Shown piece by piece: positions 6,883 through 13,726 of a DNA stretch of 16,276 bases. The DNA comes from Thermoplasmata archaeon (GTDB taxonomy: Archaea; Thermoplasmatota; Thermoplasmata; Thermoplasmatales; Thermoplasmataceae). The stretch spans positions 1 to 16,276 of the forward strand of contig JAJZNS010000027.1 of NCBI GenBank assembly GCA_021811635.1. Reading direction: 5' to 3'. A program made the position numbers and the translations under genes. Under the pieces are notes generated by a model. The model ran no database searches and was not told the DNA's origin. It worked only from the letters and a program-made list of their open reading frames with translations. Numbering within the stretch: the stretch's first letter is position 1; each line of letters begins with the position of its first letter.

Positions 6883-7837
6883 GGTAAATTCGCTTTCAAG
6901 AAGGTACGGGAATTTCGCACTCAAGGACATATCTTTCAGCATGGAGAGCGGCGAGATTCTGGCAATCCTTGGTCCCAGCGGTGCCGGAAAAACCTCGATA
7001 CTGAGGAATATCTGCGGGCTGGACAGACCAGACAGGGGCACTGTCAGCATTGGAGGCGAAGACGTAACCCGCATCCCAGTGGAGAAGAGAGGGATAGGAA
7101 TGATATTTCAGGATCTGGCCCTGTTCCCCCATCTGACCGCGTACGACAATATTGCATTTGGCCTGAGGGCACTTAGAAAACCACCGTCTGAGGTGAGGTC
7201 AGCTGTGAACGAGATTGCCGACCTTTTCAGGGTGAAGGAAGTTCTTGGCAGACTCCCCTCTCAGATCTCCGGAGGGCAGAGGCAGAGAGTCGCTCTCGCA
7301 CGATCTGTCGTGGTTTCGCCAAAGGCAATTCTGATGGATGAACCATTGAGTTCGCTCGATCCCTCCCTGAGGATTGAGATAAGGAACGAGATCAAGAGCA
7401 TAGCGCAAACAATTGGGCTTACTGTGATTTATGTGACCCACGATATCCATGAGGCACTCTATCTTGGCGACCGGGTTGGGATAGTTATGGACGGTACACT
7501 CAGAAGGATCGGATCACAGAGGGAGGTCTTTCGCAATCCAGGAATGGCAGACATAGCCAGTTTCCTGGGGTATAATGTGATTAACATTGAGGGCCGCATG
7601 ATTGGAGTCTTCCCTTCGGACTTTGACCTTTCTGATGCGAAGGGAGACCTTGAAGGGACCGTCACTGCCGTCGGATTTGAGGGCGACCGCTTGAGAATGA
7701 TGGTCGACTGCGGCACCCATTCGCCGATCACAGTGTTTTTGCCTTACGATCCTGCTTTACCCGACTTCGTGAAATTGAGGGAAGTCAGGCTGAAAATAAG
7801 GCGGCGCGTTGACCTCAAGGAAACAGAGTTGATGTGA
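6857..7837 (+). CDS. thiQ: thiamine-type ABC transporter, ATP-binding protein
   Basis: ATPase that powers thiamine uptake from the cytoplasmic face. Numbered from the GTG at 6857 (326 residues): Walker A GPSGAGKT (39-46), Q-loop Gln85 in IFQDLALFPH, signature SGGQRQR (138-144), Walker B AILMDEP (157-163), D-loop SSLD and switch His195 in VTHD. Residues about 240-320 form a small beta-rich TOBE-like region, so the chain is longer than E. coli ThiQ (232) and more like PotA/FbpC-class ATPases. Two starts are possible: GTG 6857, overlapping thiP by 26 bases, or TTG 6869, which sits 8 bases after a GGTGA ribosome site (6856-6860). The latter would remove four residues. It is the last gene of the riboswitch operon. 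Confidence 0.92.
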   Translation: MTDSLPYVEVNSLSRRYGNFALKDISFSMESGEILAILGPSGAGKTSILRNICGLDRPDRGTVSIGGEDVTRIPVEKRGIGMIFQDLALFPHLTAYDNIAFGLRALRKPPSEVRSAVNEIADLFRVKEVLGRLPSQISGGQRQRVALARSVVVSPKAILMDEPLSSLDPSLRIEIRNEIKSIAQTIGLTVIYVTHDIHEALYLGDRVGIVMDGTLRRIGSQREVFRNPGMADIASFLGYNVINIEGRMIGVFPSDFDLSDAKGDLEGTVTAVGFEGDRLRMMVDCGTHSPITVFLPYDPALPDFVKLREVRLKIRRRVDLKETELM

Positions 7838-7971
7838 TCTTCACCGTTCTGTGAGGGGAACCATTATCCAGCGTTTCAGGAACTAAATTTTCAATACTTC
7901 AGCCGAAAGGTCCACCATCCTCATAGATAAAATATCAAGGTTCAACTCCTGCAGGACGTCACTTCACTGAT

Positions 7972-7982
7972 GCCGGACCGGC
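7972..7982. repeat. GC-rich palindrome upstream of the CBS gene
   Basis: GCCGG-A-CCGGC is a perfect 5-base inverted repeat with a single central base. It ends 13 bases before the TATA-like box of the CBS-domain gene. The position would suit a regulator site just upstream of the promoter; alternatively it is part of the end of the thiamine transcript. No T-run follows, so it does not look like an intrinsic terminator. Confidence 0.3.
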
Positions 7983-7994
7983 GCACCTGTATTC

Positions 7995-8004
7995 TTTTAA
8001 ATAA
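7995..8004 (+). promoter_or_regulatory. TATA box of the CBS-domain gene
   Basis: TTTTAAATAA is a good archaeal TATA box. Its centre is 23-27 bases before the tandem ATGs at 8023 and 8026, so the message is expected to be leaderless; the spacing slightly favours the second ATG. Confidence 0.6.
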
Positions 8005-8022
8005 CCTCCTGCTATAACCAGA

Positions 8023-8448
8023 ATGATGGTACTCAACGCAGGCGACATAATGAGAAAGGATTTGAGCACCGTATCAGGTGATATCTCAGTCCTTGATGCT
8101 TCCCGGATAATGATGAACAACGGTGCAGGTTTCCTAATCATAACGGATAATGGGGTGCCTGACGGCATCATAACCGAGTGGGATGTTCTCGTCAAAGTCA
8201 CTGCAAAGCTGCTTGATCCGTCAAAGACCCCTATAAGGGAGGTAATGACGAAAAATTTCATCTATGTTGGTCCCGACTCTCCAACAAACAGGGTTGTTTC
8301 CATAATGAAGGAGAACAAGATCAGGAGGCTGCCTGTGATCGAAAACGGAAAGGTCGTTGGCGTTATCACCTCAAGGGATATTATCAGGATTTTCGAGGAT
8401 TATATGGACAATATCGCAGAGGTTTCCTCCAGATACGGAATGGCGTGA
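8023..8448 (+). CDS. two-CBS-domain protein
   Basis: A 141-residue protein made only of a pair of CBS domains, which fold together into a cleft that binds adenosyl ligands such as AMP, ATP or SAM. CBS1 covers about 5-62 (AGDIMRKDL, then GAGFLIITDNG and GIITEWDV). CBS2 covers about 70-128 (IREVMTKN, IRRLPVIENGKVVGVITSRDI). The GIITEWD and GVITSRD ends are the usual ligand-contacting strand/helix starts. No enzyme or DNA-binding domain is attached, so it probably acts as a sensor or partner subunit; the target is unknown. Tandem ATGs (8023, 8026) make the exact start uncertain by one residue. The gene is single, with its own TATA box, and ends 4 bases before the stop of the convergent exonuclease gene. 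Confidence 0.9.
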   Translation: MMVLNAGDIMRKDLSTVSGDISVLDASRIMMNNGAGFLIITDNGVPDGIITEWDVLVKVTAKLLDPSKTPIREVMTKNFIYVGPDSPTNRVVSIMKENKIRRLPVIENGKVVGVITSRDIIRIFEDYMDNIAEVSSRYGMA

Positions 8449-8452
8449 GTTT

Positions 8453-9100
8453 TCAGGAGAATATATCATCGAAGATAGCGAGAATGTCATGAGTATCGCC
8501 TTCGCAGTACTTAACAAACGTTTCTCTTTCATTTTCCCAAAGGTGCTTTATCGCCTCTCCCTTATTCTTTCCGTCAAGCCTGACCAAATTCTTGACTCTT
8601 TTTAATGGCAATCCGGCATATCTTTCGTTCACCACAATGTCGTCCAGTTTCCTTATGTAATAATCGCCGTTGTATTTCCAGAGGTCGTCCGCAACGACAT
8701 ACATCATGTCAAGGCACCAGGCGGTTCCAAAGTAGAAGAGAATGTTTCTGGGTCTGTTTCCATAGCTGGATGTCCTGGTCTTCCCCTGAATCAGAGGGAT
8801 ATCGTATCCTGTGTGATTGTATCCTATAATAATTTCCGGATCCAGGATGGCAAACTTCCCATCAAGCCATTTAAGCAAGTCTGCCTCTGCGAGGTCGGTG
8901 GCTTCCTCCGCAACTCTAACTTCCGTTGCGATGGATGATAATGTACTCCCCGGGTGGTAGCTCAGGGAAATTGCAATGATCTTTTCGCCGGATAGAAAAG
9001 ACTTTCCCTCGGGTATCAGCGTTTCAAGGTCAATGGCTACGACCCTCCTTCTGTCGAACTGCGCCATGCCCTTGAGTATTTCATAATATTCCCTTGGCAT
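8453..9100 (-). CDS. stand-alone PolB-like 3'-5' exonuclease (DnaQ fold, DEDDy type)
   Basis: A 215-residue protein with the three exonuclease motifs of family B polymerase proofreading domains and no polymerase domain. ExoI is AIDLET (Asp24, Glu26), ExoII is GYNHTGYD (Asn95, Asp100), and ExoIII is YCEGD (Tyr198, Asp202), giving the DEDDy metal-binding set. The likely reaction is metal-dependent 3'-5' removal of nucleotides from DNA or RNA ends; substrate and pathway are unknown. It resembles the predicted PolB-related exonuclease family (COG3298-like). It lies 28 bases downstream of the ribbon-helix-helix gene on the same strand, so the two may be cotranscribed, although an AATATA-like box (about 9121-9127) in the gap could give it its own leaderless promoter. 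Confidence 0.82.
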   Translation of the reverse strand: MPREYYEILKGMAQFDRRRVVAIDLETLIPEGKSFLSGEKIIAISLSYHPGSTLSSIATEVRVAEEATDLAEADLLKWLDGKFAILDPEIIIGYNHTGYDIPLIQGKTRTSSYGNRPRNILFYFGTAWCLDMMYVVADDLWKYNGDYYIRKLDDIVVNERYAGLPLKRVKNLVRLDGKNKGEAIKHLWENERETFVKYCEGDTHDILAIFDDIFS

Positions 9101-9128
9101 GCAGCCAGATTTTGTCCTGGTATATTGT

Positions 9129-9596
9129 TCATTCCGTCTGATCTATTTTATCAATATATTTGGCACGGGTGAGTATCAGGCTTTTTCGCAGTTCCTTGGA
9201 AATTATAAGCTTCTTAATGTGCAGCAGCGATTTGATGTACTTATCAAAATTCTCATTCGATACTGCCGACAAATCGAGCCTGTCGATGTTGGTGAAGGCA
9301 ATTGGTTTGCCAAGTTCCTTAAGGTCCGCATCAGAAATTGTGAGATCACTGAAATTCGAGACAACCTCAAAATCCCTCTTCAGCACGCTTGAAGATTTCT
9401 GCAGGGCAAATTCCATGGTTGAAAGCAGGGTTTTGTAGGCATCGTTTGTTATTTCCCCAATAGTTTTGCCTGTTTCGAGGGCCTTCTGCATCACCTTCCT
9501 GTAAAGGTCTGAATTGACCCCCTTAACGGAGATATTCTTGCTTTCTTCTTTGTCCGTCGATTCATTCTTTCCGGTTTTCATTGTTGCATCAGTCAT
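9129..9596 (-). CDS. ribbon-helix-helix (CopG/MetJ-like) protein, probable autoregulator
   Basis: A 155-residue protein. Residues 1-20 are a charged, probably unstructured leader. Residues 21-60 fit a ribbon-helix-helix: a short strand NISVKGV, helix 1 DLYRKVMQKALETG, turn and helix 2 TIGEITNDAYKTLL. Such domains bind DNA as dimers through the strand. Residues 61-155 form a second, mostly helical region (LTISDADLKELGK, then NIDRLDLSAVSN and a basic helix near the end) that I do not recognise; it could be a ligand- or partner-binding part. Two inverted repeats just upstream (9605-9620 and 9631-9646) are the natural candidate binding sites. RHH proteins are often antitoxins, but the downstream neighbour is exonuclease-like, not a known toxin, so I do not call this a toxin-antitoxin pair. 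Confidence 0.72.
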   Translation of the reverse strand: MTDATMKTGKNESTDKEESKNISVKGVNSDLYRKVMQKALETGKTIGEITNDAYKTLLSTMEFALQKSSSVLKRDFEVVSNFSDLTISDADLKELGKPIAFTNIDRLDLSAVSNENFDKYIKSLLHIKKLIISKELRKSLILTRAKYIDKIDQTE

Positions 9597-9604
9597 GTCT
9601 AGAC

Positions 9605-9620
9605 ATTACCAATCGGTATT
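9605..9620. promoter_or_regulatory. candidate operator 1 (inverted repeat)
   Basis: ATTACC-AATC-GGTATT: 6-base arms with one mismatch and a 4-base spacer. It ends 9 bases before the ATG of the ribbon-helix-helix gene (9596) and lies between that start and the expected TATA position, where a bound dimer would block transcription. Confidence 0.5.
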
Positions 9621-9630
9621 CAAGATTTCC

Positions 9631-9646
9631 GGTAATCCAGATTACC
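9631..9646. promoter_or_regulatory. candidate operator 2 (perfect inverted repeat)
   Basis: GGTAAT-CCAG-ATTACC: perfect 6-base arms with a 4-base spacer. It uses the same half-sites as operator 1, in inverted order, and its centre is 26 bases away. It lies between the divergent starts at 9596 and 9691, so it could serve either or both genes. Confidence 0.55.
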
Positions 9647-9690
9647 AGATGTACCAAAAAGATTAACATAGATGGCCGCATCGATATACA

Positions 9691-10083
9691 ATGAAGGAAG
9701 CAATACGAGATTTTCAGGGAAAGAACGTGGAACTCAAGAAGGTTGCGGAACTGGTAAACAGTTTCTTTACAGAGGAGGGCTTTAAAGTGCAGTCCGCCGA
9801 ACATCCAAACGGATATCTTGTCCAGGCGGCGAAGGGAGGTTTCCTCAGGACTCTCCTGGCGATGGATCGGGCTTTCACAGTTGTTGTTGAGGGGGAACCT
9901 TCTGATTTCAAGATAAGACTTGGAGTCGGGAAATGGCTCAAGGACCTAGGCGTGGCAGCTATTGAGGCATTTATCCTTACGCCGCTGGTCGCCTTTGTTG
10001 AAGTCCCGGAGGCGCTGTGGTCATACGAGATTGAGCACCAGTTCTGGCACTACATCGAAACCCAGATAGAACTCGGAGCCTAG
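9691..10083 (+). CDS. uncharacterised 130-residue protein
   Basis: I do not recognise a family with confidence. Residues 1-35 are helical (ELKKVAELVNSFF). Residues 40-80 look like beta-strands (GYLVQAAKGGFLRT, then AFTVVVEGEPSDFKIRLGVG), and 87-105 is hydrophobic (LGVAAIEAFILTPLVAF) and could be a membrane-inserted or buried helix. The C-terminus is rich in Trp, His and Glu (WSYEIEHQFWHYIETQ). The strand-plus-hydrophobic-helix layout recalls small domains found alone or fused in other prokaryotes, but I would not name it. It is divergent from the ribbon-helix-helix gene and shares its operator-bearing intergenic region. The ATG at 9691 has no clear ribosome site, so the message may be leaderless. 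It ends 10 bases before the convergent aldo/keto reductase. Confidence 0.72.
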   Translation: MKEAIRDFQGKNVELKKVAELVNSFFTEEGFKVQSAEHPNGYLVQAAKGGFLRTLLAMDRAFTVVVEGEPSDFKIRLGVGKWLKDLGVAAIEAFILTPLVAFVEVPEALWSYEIEHQFWHYIETQIELGA

Positions 10084-10093
10084 ACTTAGAGTT

Positions 10094-11065
10094 TCAGATC
10101 GATCTTGACATCGCAATTCTAAGAAGCGCATTGGGGATTGCACGAGGTATAAGCAGCCTCAGGCTGCCGGCCGCATACTGCATGCTCAGGTAGTCGATCC
10201 TGCTGAATGTCTCCTCGGGAATGTTAACATCCATCGCCTCCGCGTTCTGCCTCGCTTGCATAGGGTTCTTGGCACCAGGTATGGGAAGGATCCCCTTGCT
10301 AATGATGTACCTGATTGCCAGGGCGGGAATTGGAACGCCCAGCGACGCTGACTGTTCCTGAAGATATTTCTTCAGTGGTTGCGAGAGCGAATGGCCGGAC
10401 GTGAACATGTTCATGGATCTCGATAGAGTGAAGGGCATCCTGGAGTTGAAATACCGGCCGGTCAGTTCTCCGCGTGCGAGAGGGCTCCACGCAATCATCT
10501 CGATATGGTTTTTGCGACAGTATTGCAGCAGTTCAATCTCCGCCTCACGATGAACTATTGAATACTGAATCTGGTCGGAAACTATCTCTTCCCTCTCCAT
10601 GAGGTTCTGTGCCATCTCGAGATACTTCATGGGGAAATTGCTCACACCAATATGCTGTATTTTTCCAGCTTTCAGAGAGTTCTCTATGGTCCTGAACAGT
10701 TTTCTCAGATTCGTGTAGATGCTTGGCACCCAATGAACCTGGTAAAGGTCTATGGTCCTTCCGAGGTTCCGGAATGACCTCTCTATGCTTTTTTCCACAC
10801 GTGTAGAATTATATCCGGCAAGCTTTGTGGCTATGACGGCATCCCTGCCCTTGAGGGATTCTCCGAGAATTTTCTCGGACATCCCCGATCCGTAGGCCTC
10901 TGCGGTGTCAAAGAAATTGATTCCCTTTTCATGTGCCGCGATTATGGCGTCCCCTGCGTCCCGATAAGTGTAATCATGACCCCAGGCAGACATGCCTGCC
11001 TGCCAGCAGCCAAAACCAATTTTTGAGATCTTTAGGCCGGTCTTCCCGAATTCCCAGTATTCCAA
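10094..11065 (-). CDS. aldo/keto reductase
   Basis: NAD(P)H-dependent oxidoreductase of the aldo/keto reductase superfamily; 323 residues forming a TIM barrel. It has the full catalytic tetrad: Asp53 and Tyr58 in FFDTAEAYGSG, Lys81 in IATKLAG and His111 in LYQVHWVP. Further family features are the N-terminal hairpin (FGKTGLKISKIGFGCW), IGVSNF (about 146-151), WSPLARGELTGRY (about 203) and the late cofactor-binding IPGAKNPMQARQN (about 276-288). The carbonyl substrate cannot be told from sequence. The start is TTG at 11063-11065: a purC stop codon lies in frame two codons upstream, and the next Met is inside the fold. The purC stop is part of a GGTGA ribosome site only 3 bases before this TTG, so translation is probably coupled to purC. 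Confidence 0.92.
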   Translation of the reverse strand: MEYWEFGKTGLKISKIGFGCWQAGMSAWGHDYTYRDAGDAIIAAHEKGINFFDTAEAYGSGMSEKILGESLKGRDAVIATKLAGYNSTRVEKSIERSFRNLGRTIDLYQVHWVPSIYTNLRKLFRTIENSLKAGKIQHIGVSNFPMKYLEMAQNLMEREEIVSDQIQYSIVHREAEIELLQYCRKNHIEMIAWSPLARGELTGRYFNSRMPFTLSRSMNMFTSGHSLSQPLKKYLQEQSASLGVPIPALAIRYIISKGILPIPGAKNPMQARQNAEAMDVNIPEETFSRIDYLSMQYAAGSLRLLIPRAIPNALLRIAMSRSI

Positions 11066-11068
11066 ATT

Positions 11069-11962
11069 TCACCACTTGCTACCAGTCAGCCTCTCATACA
11101 TGGAGCGATAGAGATCTGACACTTTTTCAATCATCTCAGCTGGCAAAGGGCTAATATCAGGCTCCTTAAACCCGCTGGTTCGCATCTCATAAAGCTTTTC
11201 GTGGTACCCGGAATTCCTGTAATACTGCCTTACAAATTCCTTTGAGAGCTCCACGACCTTCCCGCTGTTGAAGGATGACTTTTCCCAGAACCTGTCCTCA
11301 TCAAGGGTCCCGAATGTGTCGACCACCACCGGTGTCCTGTCCCAGTCAAGAGCAAACTCCTTCTTGCCGTCTGCGTGAATTAGGCCGCTTTTTGACACCT
11401 GTGATTCGATAATCCTGTCTATTCTCAGGCAGGACTCCATGATATCTTTTAGCTCCCACTGCTTCAGGCCCGATATTTCACACGCTTCACTGTATTCAAG
11501 GTATCTGTCAAATTTCTCAAACTTCGTTGTGACCTCAAAGAACGGATCAGGGAGCTTCTCACCGTAATCGGGCATATTGCCGAATCCAAGTTTACGAAAA
11601 TCAATCCTGCCAGACTTCAGCTTGTCCATAAGTGAACCAGCCACATAGTAGCGAACGACAAACTCAAGTGGTATCAGGTACCCTCCGTACACTGATGCAT
11701 CAACACTTTCCCGGATCGTGAACTTACTGACTTCCATTTCATCATCCATTGAGGATATGAAGTGTGTACTGATACCCCGATCTTTCAGTCTTTGAAACCA
11801 ATAGGTGGAAGTCCTGCATAGCGCTCTGCCTTTATCGGGTATCGTTGTGGGGATTATCTTGTCAAAAACTGAAATTCTGTTCGAGAATTTGAACAGCAAC
11901 CTGTCGCCCAGATCATAAACGTCCTTAACTTTTCCCTTCCTGACCGGTTCCTTAGGTTTCAT
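11069..11962 (-). CDS. purC: phosphoribosylaminoimidazole-succinocarboxamide (SAICAR) synthase
   Basis: Joins CAIR and aspartate with ATP to form SAICAR in de novo purine synthesis; cytoplasmic. It has 297 residues, nearer the long yeast-type form (about 306) than the short bacterial type (about 237). The N-terminal nucleotide-binding region has KGKVKDVYDLGD (9-20) and FSNRISVFDKIIPTTIPDKG (26-45). The central signature is IPLEFVVRYYVAGS (97-110), and the C-terminal active-site part is HADGKKEFALDWDRTP (196-211) followed by VDTFGTLDEDRFW (214-226). The ATG at 11962 has a TATA-like box about 28 bases upstream. It is the first gene of a two-gene unit with the aldo/keto reductase and is divergent from the methyltransferase gene. 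Confidence 0.96.
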   Translation of the reverse strand: MKPKEPVRKGKVKDVYDLGDRLLFKFSNRISVFDKIIPTTIPDKGRALCRTSTYWFQRLKDRGISTHFISSMDDEMEVSKFTIRESVDASVYGGYLIPLEFVVRYYVAGSLMDKLKSGRIDFRKLGFGNMPDYGEKLPDPFFEVTTKFEKFDRYLEYSEACEISGLKQWELKDIMESCLRIDRIIESQVSKSGLIHADGKKEFALDWDRTPVVVDTFGTLDEDRFWEKSSFNSGKVVELSKEFVRQYYRNSGYHEKLYEMRTSGFKEPDISPLPAEMIEKVSDLYRSMYERLTGSKW

Positions 11963-11963
11963 A

Positions 11964-11978
11964 TCCCCCTTATGGGGA
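11964..11978. repeat. inverted repeat between purC start and its TATA box
   Basis: TCCCC-CTTAT-GGGGA: perfect 5-base arms with a 5-base spacer. It lies directly before the purC ATG, where a bound repressor would hinder polymerase. It may also be chance; the G-rich arm read on the purC strand (AAGGGGGAT) could alternatively serve as a ribosome site. Confidence 0.3.
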
Positions 11979-11985
11979 AAACCTG

Positions 11986-11995
11986 ATTATATTTT
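11986..11995. promoter_or_regulatory. TATA-like box between divergent purC and methyltransferase genes
   Basis: On the minus strand this reads AAAATATAAT, centred 28 bases before the purC ATG: a good leaderless arrangement. On the plus strand ATTATATTTT is only about 21 bases before the methyltransferase ATG at 12011, slightly short, so that gene may use a box shifted a few bases upstream or another start site. Confidence 0.5.
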
Positions 11996-12010
11996 CTATG
12001 TTCCCGATCA

Positions 12011-13189
12011 ATGGATCCGGTCGTTGGGTTTCTTCATGATCTTACTGGAAACGATTCCTTGAGGGCAGAGATTTCCGGAAAGGTGTCCCTTATAGCTGAA
12101 AAACTGAGAAGCGGCTGGGCAGATTCAAAGGCAGTTCAGGATATTGACCTAAAGATGGAACTGAAAAACCTCCTGCTGGAACTAGCCAGAGGGAGGATAT
12201 CCGCTGGCGGCAGGTTCAGCAATTCCCATGCGCTATGGCTTGATCGTTTTTCCTCCATGTATTCAACCCCTGAAATTGTAGCCAGATACAGGAGTTCCAG
12301 GCTGAAGGGAAGTAGCATCGTTGACATAGGGTCAGGCGCGGGAATGCAGTCCATCTATTTTGGTCTTAATTCTTCCGTTCAGGGAATTGAGGAATCGGAA
12401 ATGAGATATCTCCTCTCACTGTTGAACCTTAAGGAATTCGGAGTCCTGCCGGTAAACTTTGTGAATGGCAAATATCCCGAGAATGCAGGATATTTAAAAG
12501 TCGATCTGGATACAACGATATATGCAGACCCCCTCCGGGGTAGTGGAAGGAAGTCCGATCCCCAGACTCTTGAACCTGACCCAAGGTCTATCATACAATA
12601 TTACATGGAGAGGGTGAAGGGGTTTGTATTTGACATTCCTCTAATGATGACCCCGGATAAATTGCAAATCAGAGGAGAGACCGAATACATCAGCGTTGAT
12701 GGCATATTGTCCAGGGCAACTTTCTATTCTTCCTCACTCGCGGAGGCCTCCAGTAGCGCAGTACTTTTACCCTCGGGTCTACGTCTTAAAGGGGAACCCA
12801 GAACTGTGATTTTCGAAGAGGGAATTGGGCCTGCACTTGTCATGCCGGATCCTGCAATCGTCAAGGCAAACATCCTTTACTTAGTTACAGAGGGCAGCCA
12901 GTTATATCGGGTGTATTCAGACAGCAGACGCCTTGTCCTGGCATCCAGGGATCATGATTGGGGCATTCCAGGGGAGCACTTTGATATGATTTCCCTTTGC
13001 AATGAGCACTCCCTCCGATCGGAAATCGCCAAGCTGAAACCGTCAAAAGTGATTCCGCGTTACAGTATCCCGCCGGAAACGTATTACCAGTTTGTCAATT
13101 CATTCCGATCCGACACAAATGAACCTAATCCCCTGTATCTTATCCGGTACGATGGCAAGATAGCCATTTGCAGGAAAGCGACCAGATAG
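12011..13189 (+). CDS. class I SAM-dependent methyltransferase with THUMP-like C-terminal region
   Basis: 392 residues. An N-terminal helical part (1-95) is followed by a Rossmann-type methyltransferase core. Motif I is IVDIGSGAGMQSIYFG (103-118), which binds the methionine part of SAM; an acidic IEESE end of strand 2 lies at about 126-130. YADPLRGSGR (171-180) matches the ADPxRR-type motif of methyltransferases carrying the C-terminal domain known in databases as THUMP-like. That domain covers about 220-390: EYISVDGILSRATFY, then EPRTVIFEEGIGPALVMPDPAIVKA, and KVIPRYSIPPETY. Resemblance to THUMP proteins suggests an RNA (tRNA or rRNA) substrate, but this is inference. The motif here is PLRG where PARR is usual. 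The start at 12011 is the first in-frame ATG. The gene is transcribed away from purC and is followed by the long gene-free stretch. Confidence 0.83.
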   Translation: MDPVVGFLHDLTGNDSLRAEISGKVSLIAEKLRSGWADSKAVQDIDLKMELKNLLLELARGRISAGGRFSNSHALWLDRFSSMYSTPEIVARYRSSRLKGSSIVDIGSGAGMQSIYFGLNSSVQGIEESEMRYLLSLLNLKEFGVLPVNFVNGKYPENAGYLKVDLDTTIYADPLRGSGRKSDPQTLEPDPRSIIQYYMERVKGFVFDIPLMMTPDKLQIRGETEYISVDGILSRATFYSSSLAEASSSAVLLPSGLRLKGEPRTVIFEEGIGPALVMPDPAIVKANILYLVTEGSQLYRVYSDSRRLVLASRDHDWGIPGEHFDMISLCNEHSLRSEIAKLKPSKVIPRYSIPPETYYQFVNSFRSDTNEPNPLYLIRYDGKIAICRKATR

Positions 13190-13434
13190 CGCTGCCAAAG
13201 TACTGGGTCCATATTGCATGTTCTTCAGTCCTGTTGGCGAAACATTAACATGGATCATTGTGCCCTGGAACTGCACGAAATAGCGCAAAACGCGCCCAAA
13301 AAAATTGGAAGGCTTGCATCTCGGCTAGCCCGCTCCTCTTCAAGATTAACGTTGCTGCCATTATCAGCGCGTTACCAACTATAGCAGTGATCTCAAGAAA
13401 TGCGCCAAACCTGCCAGATGAATTTGGCTGGCTA

Positions 13435-13590
13435 TTAACCGTGACTTAGATGATGTTTCTGGGAAGGGATAATTCGTATTTTGTTATCTATTTCCGTCAG
13501 AGTTACGGGAAACCTGAATCTCCAATCACGGCGATCCTTAGGAGTTGAGCCAGTCGATGAATTATCGGGCAGGAATTCGAATGTATATAT
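13435..13590 (-). pseudogene. possible relic of a coding sequence (no start codon)
   Basis: A 51-residue open minus-strand stretch bounded by TGA (13591-13593) and TAA (13435-13437), with no usable start. The translation has a natural-looking composition (FPVTLTEIDNKIRIIPSQK) unlike the opposite frames, but I recognise no family. It may simply be a chance open frame. Confidence 0.2.
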
Positions 13591-13694
13591 TCAGTAACAT
13601 CGGCAAAATTGGGCCGTCCGATGGCTTATATTTTCATCTCAATCCTCCGAGGGGGAACTTAACTGAGTCAATTCCAAAACATTGTAGCGGGATT

Positions 13695-13709
13695 GACAAA
13701 ATATTTGTC
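13695..13709. promoter_or_regulatory. candidate ribA operator, distal palindrome
   Basis: GACAAA-ATA-TTTGTC: perfect 6-base arms around a 3-base centre, about 48 bases before the ribA ATG (13750). Its outer GACA/TGTC half-sites recur in the proximal palindrome. Confidence 0.45.
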
Positions 13710-13716
13710 CATTGCA

Positions 13717-13726
13717 GACATATGTC
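13717..13726. promoter_or_regulatory. candidate ribA operator, proximal palindrome over the TATA position
   Basis: GACATATGTC is a perfect 10-base palindrome. Its centre (ACATATGT) is about 28 bases before the ribA ATG, where the TATA box of a leaderless gene should be, so a protein bound here would compete with TBP. Centre-to-centre distance to the distal palindrome is about 20 bases, roughly two helical turns. Confidence 0.45.

Noticed and set aside
8453..9596. Classical toxin-antitoxin pair
   Set aside because: The second protein is a 215-residue PolB-like exonuclease, not a known toxin family, and gene lengths and spacing do not fit a typical module; kept only as an open question.
13258..13449. 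63-residue plus-strand frame in the gene-poor stretch
   Set aside because: No ribosome site or TATA box at the right distance; composition does not match the neighbouring genes.
13449..13560. C/D-box guide RNA suggested by GATGATG and CGATGAA near 13449 and 13555
   Set aside because: No proper box C with a matching box D (CTGA) at a usable distance and no terminal stem.
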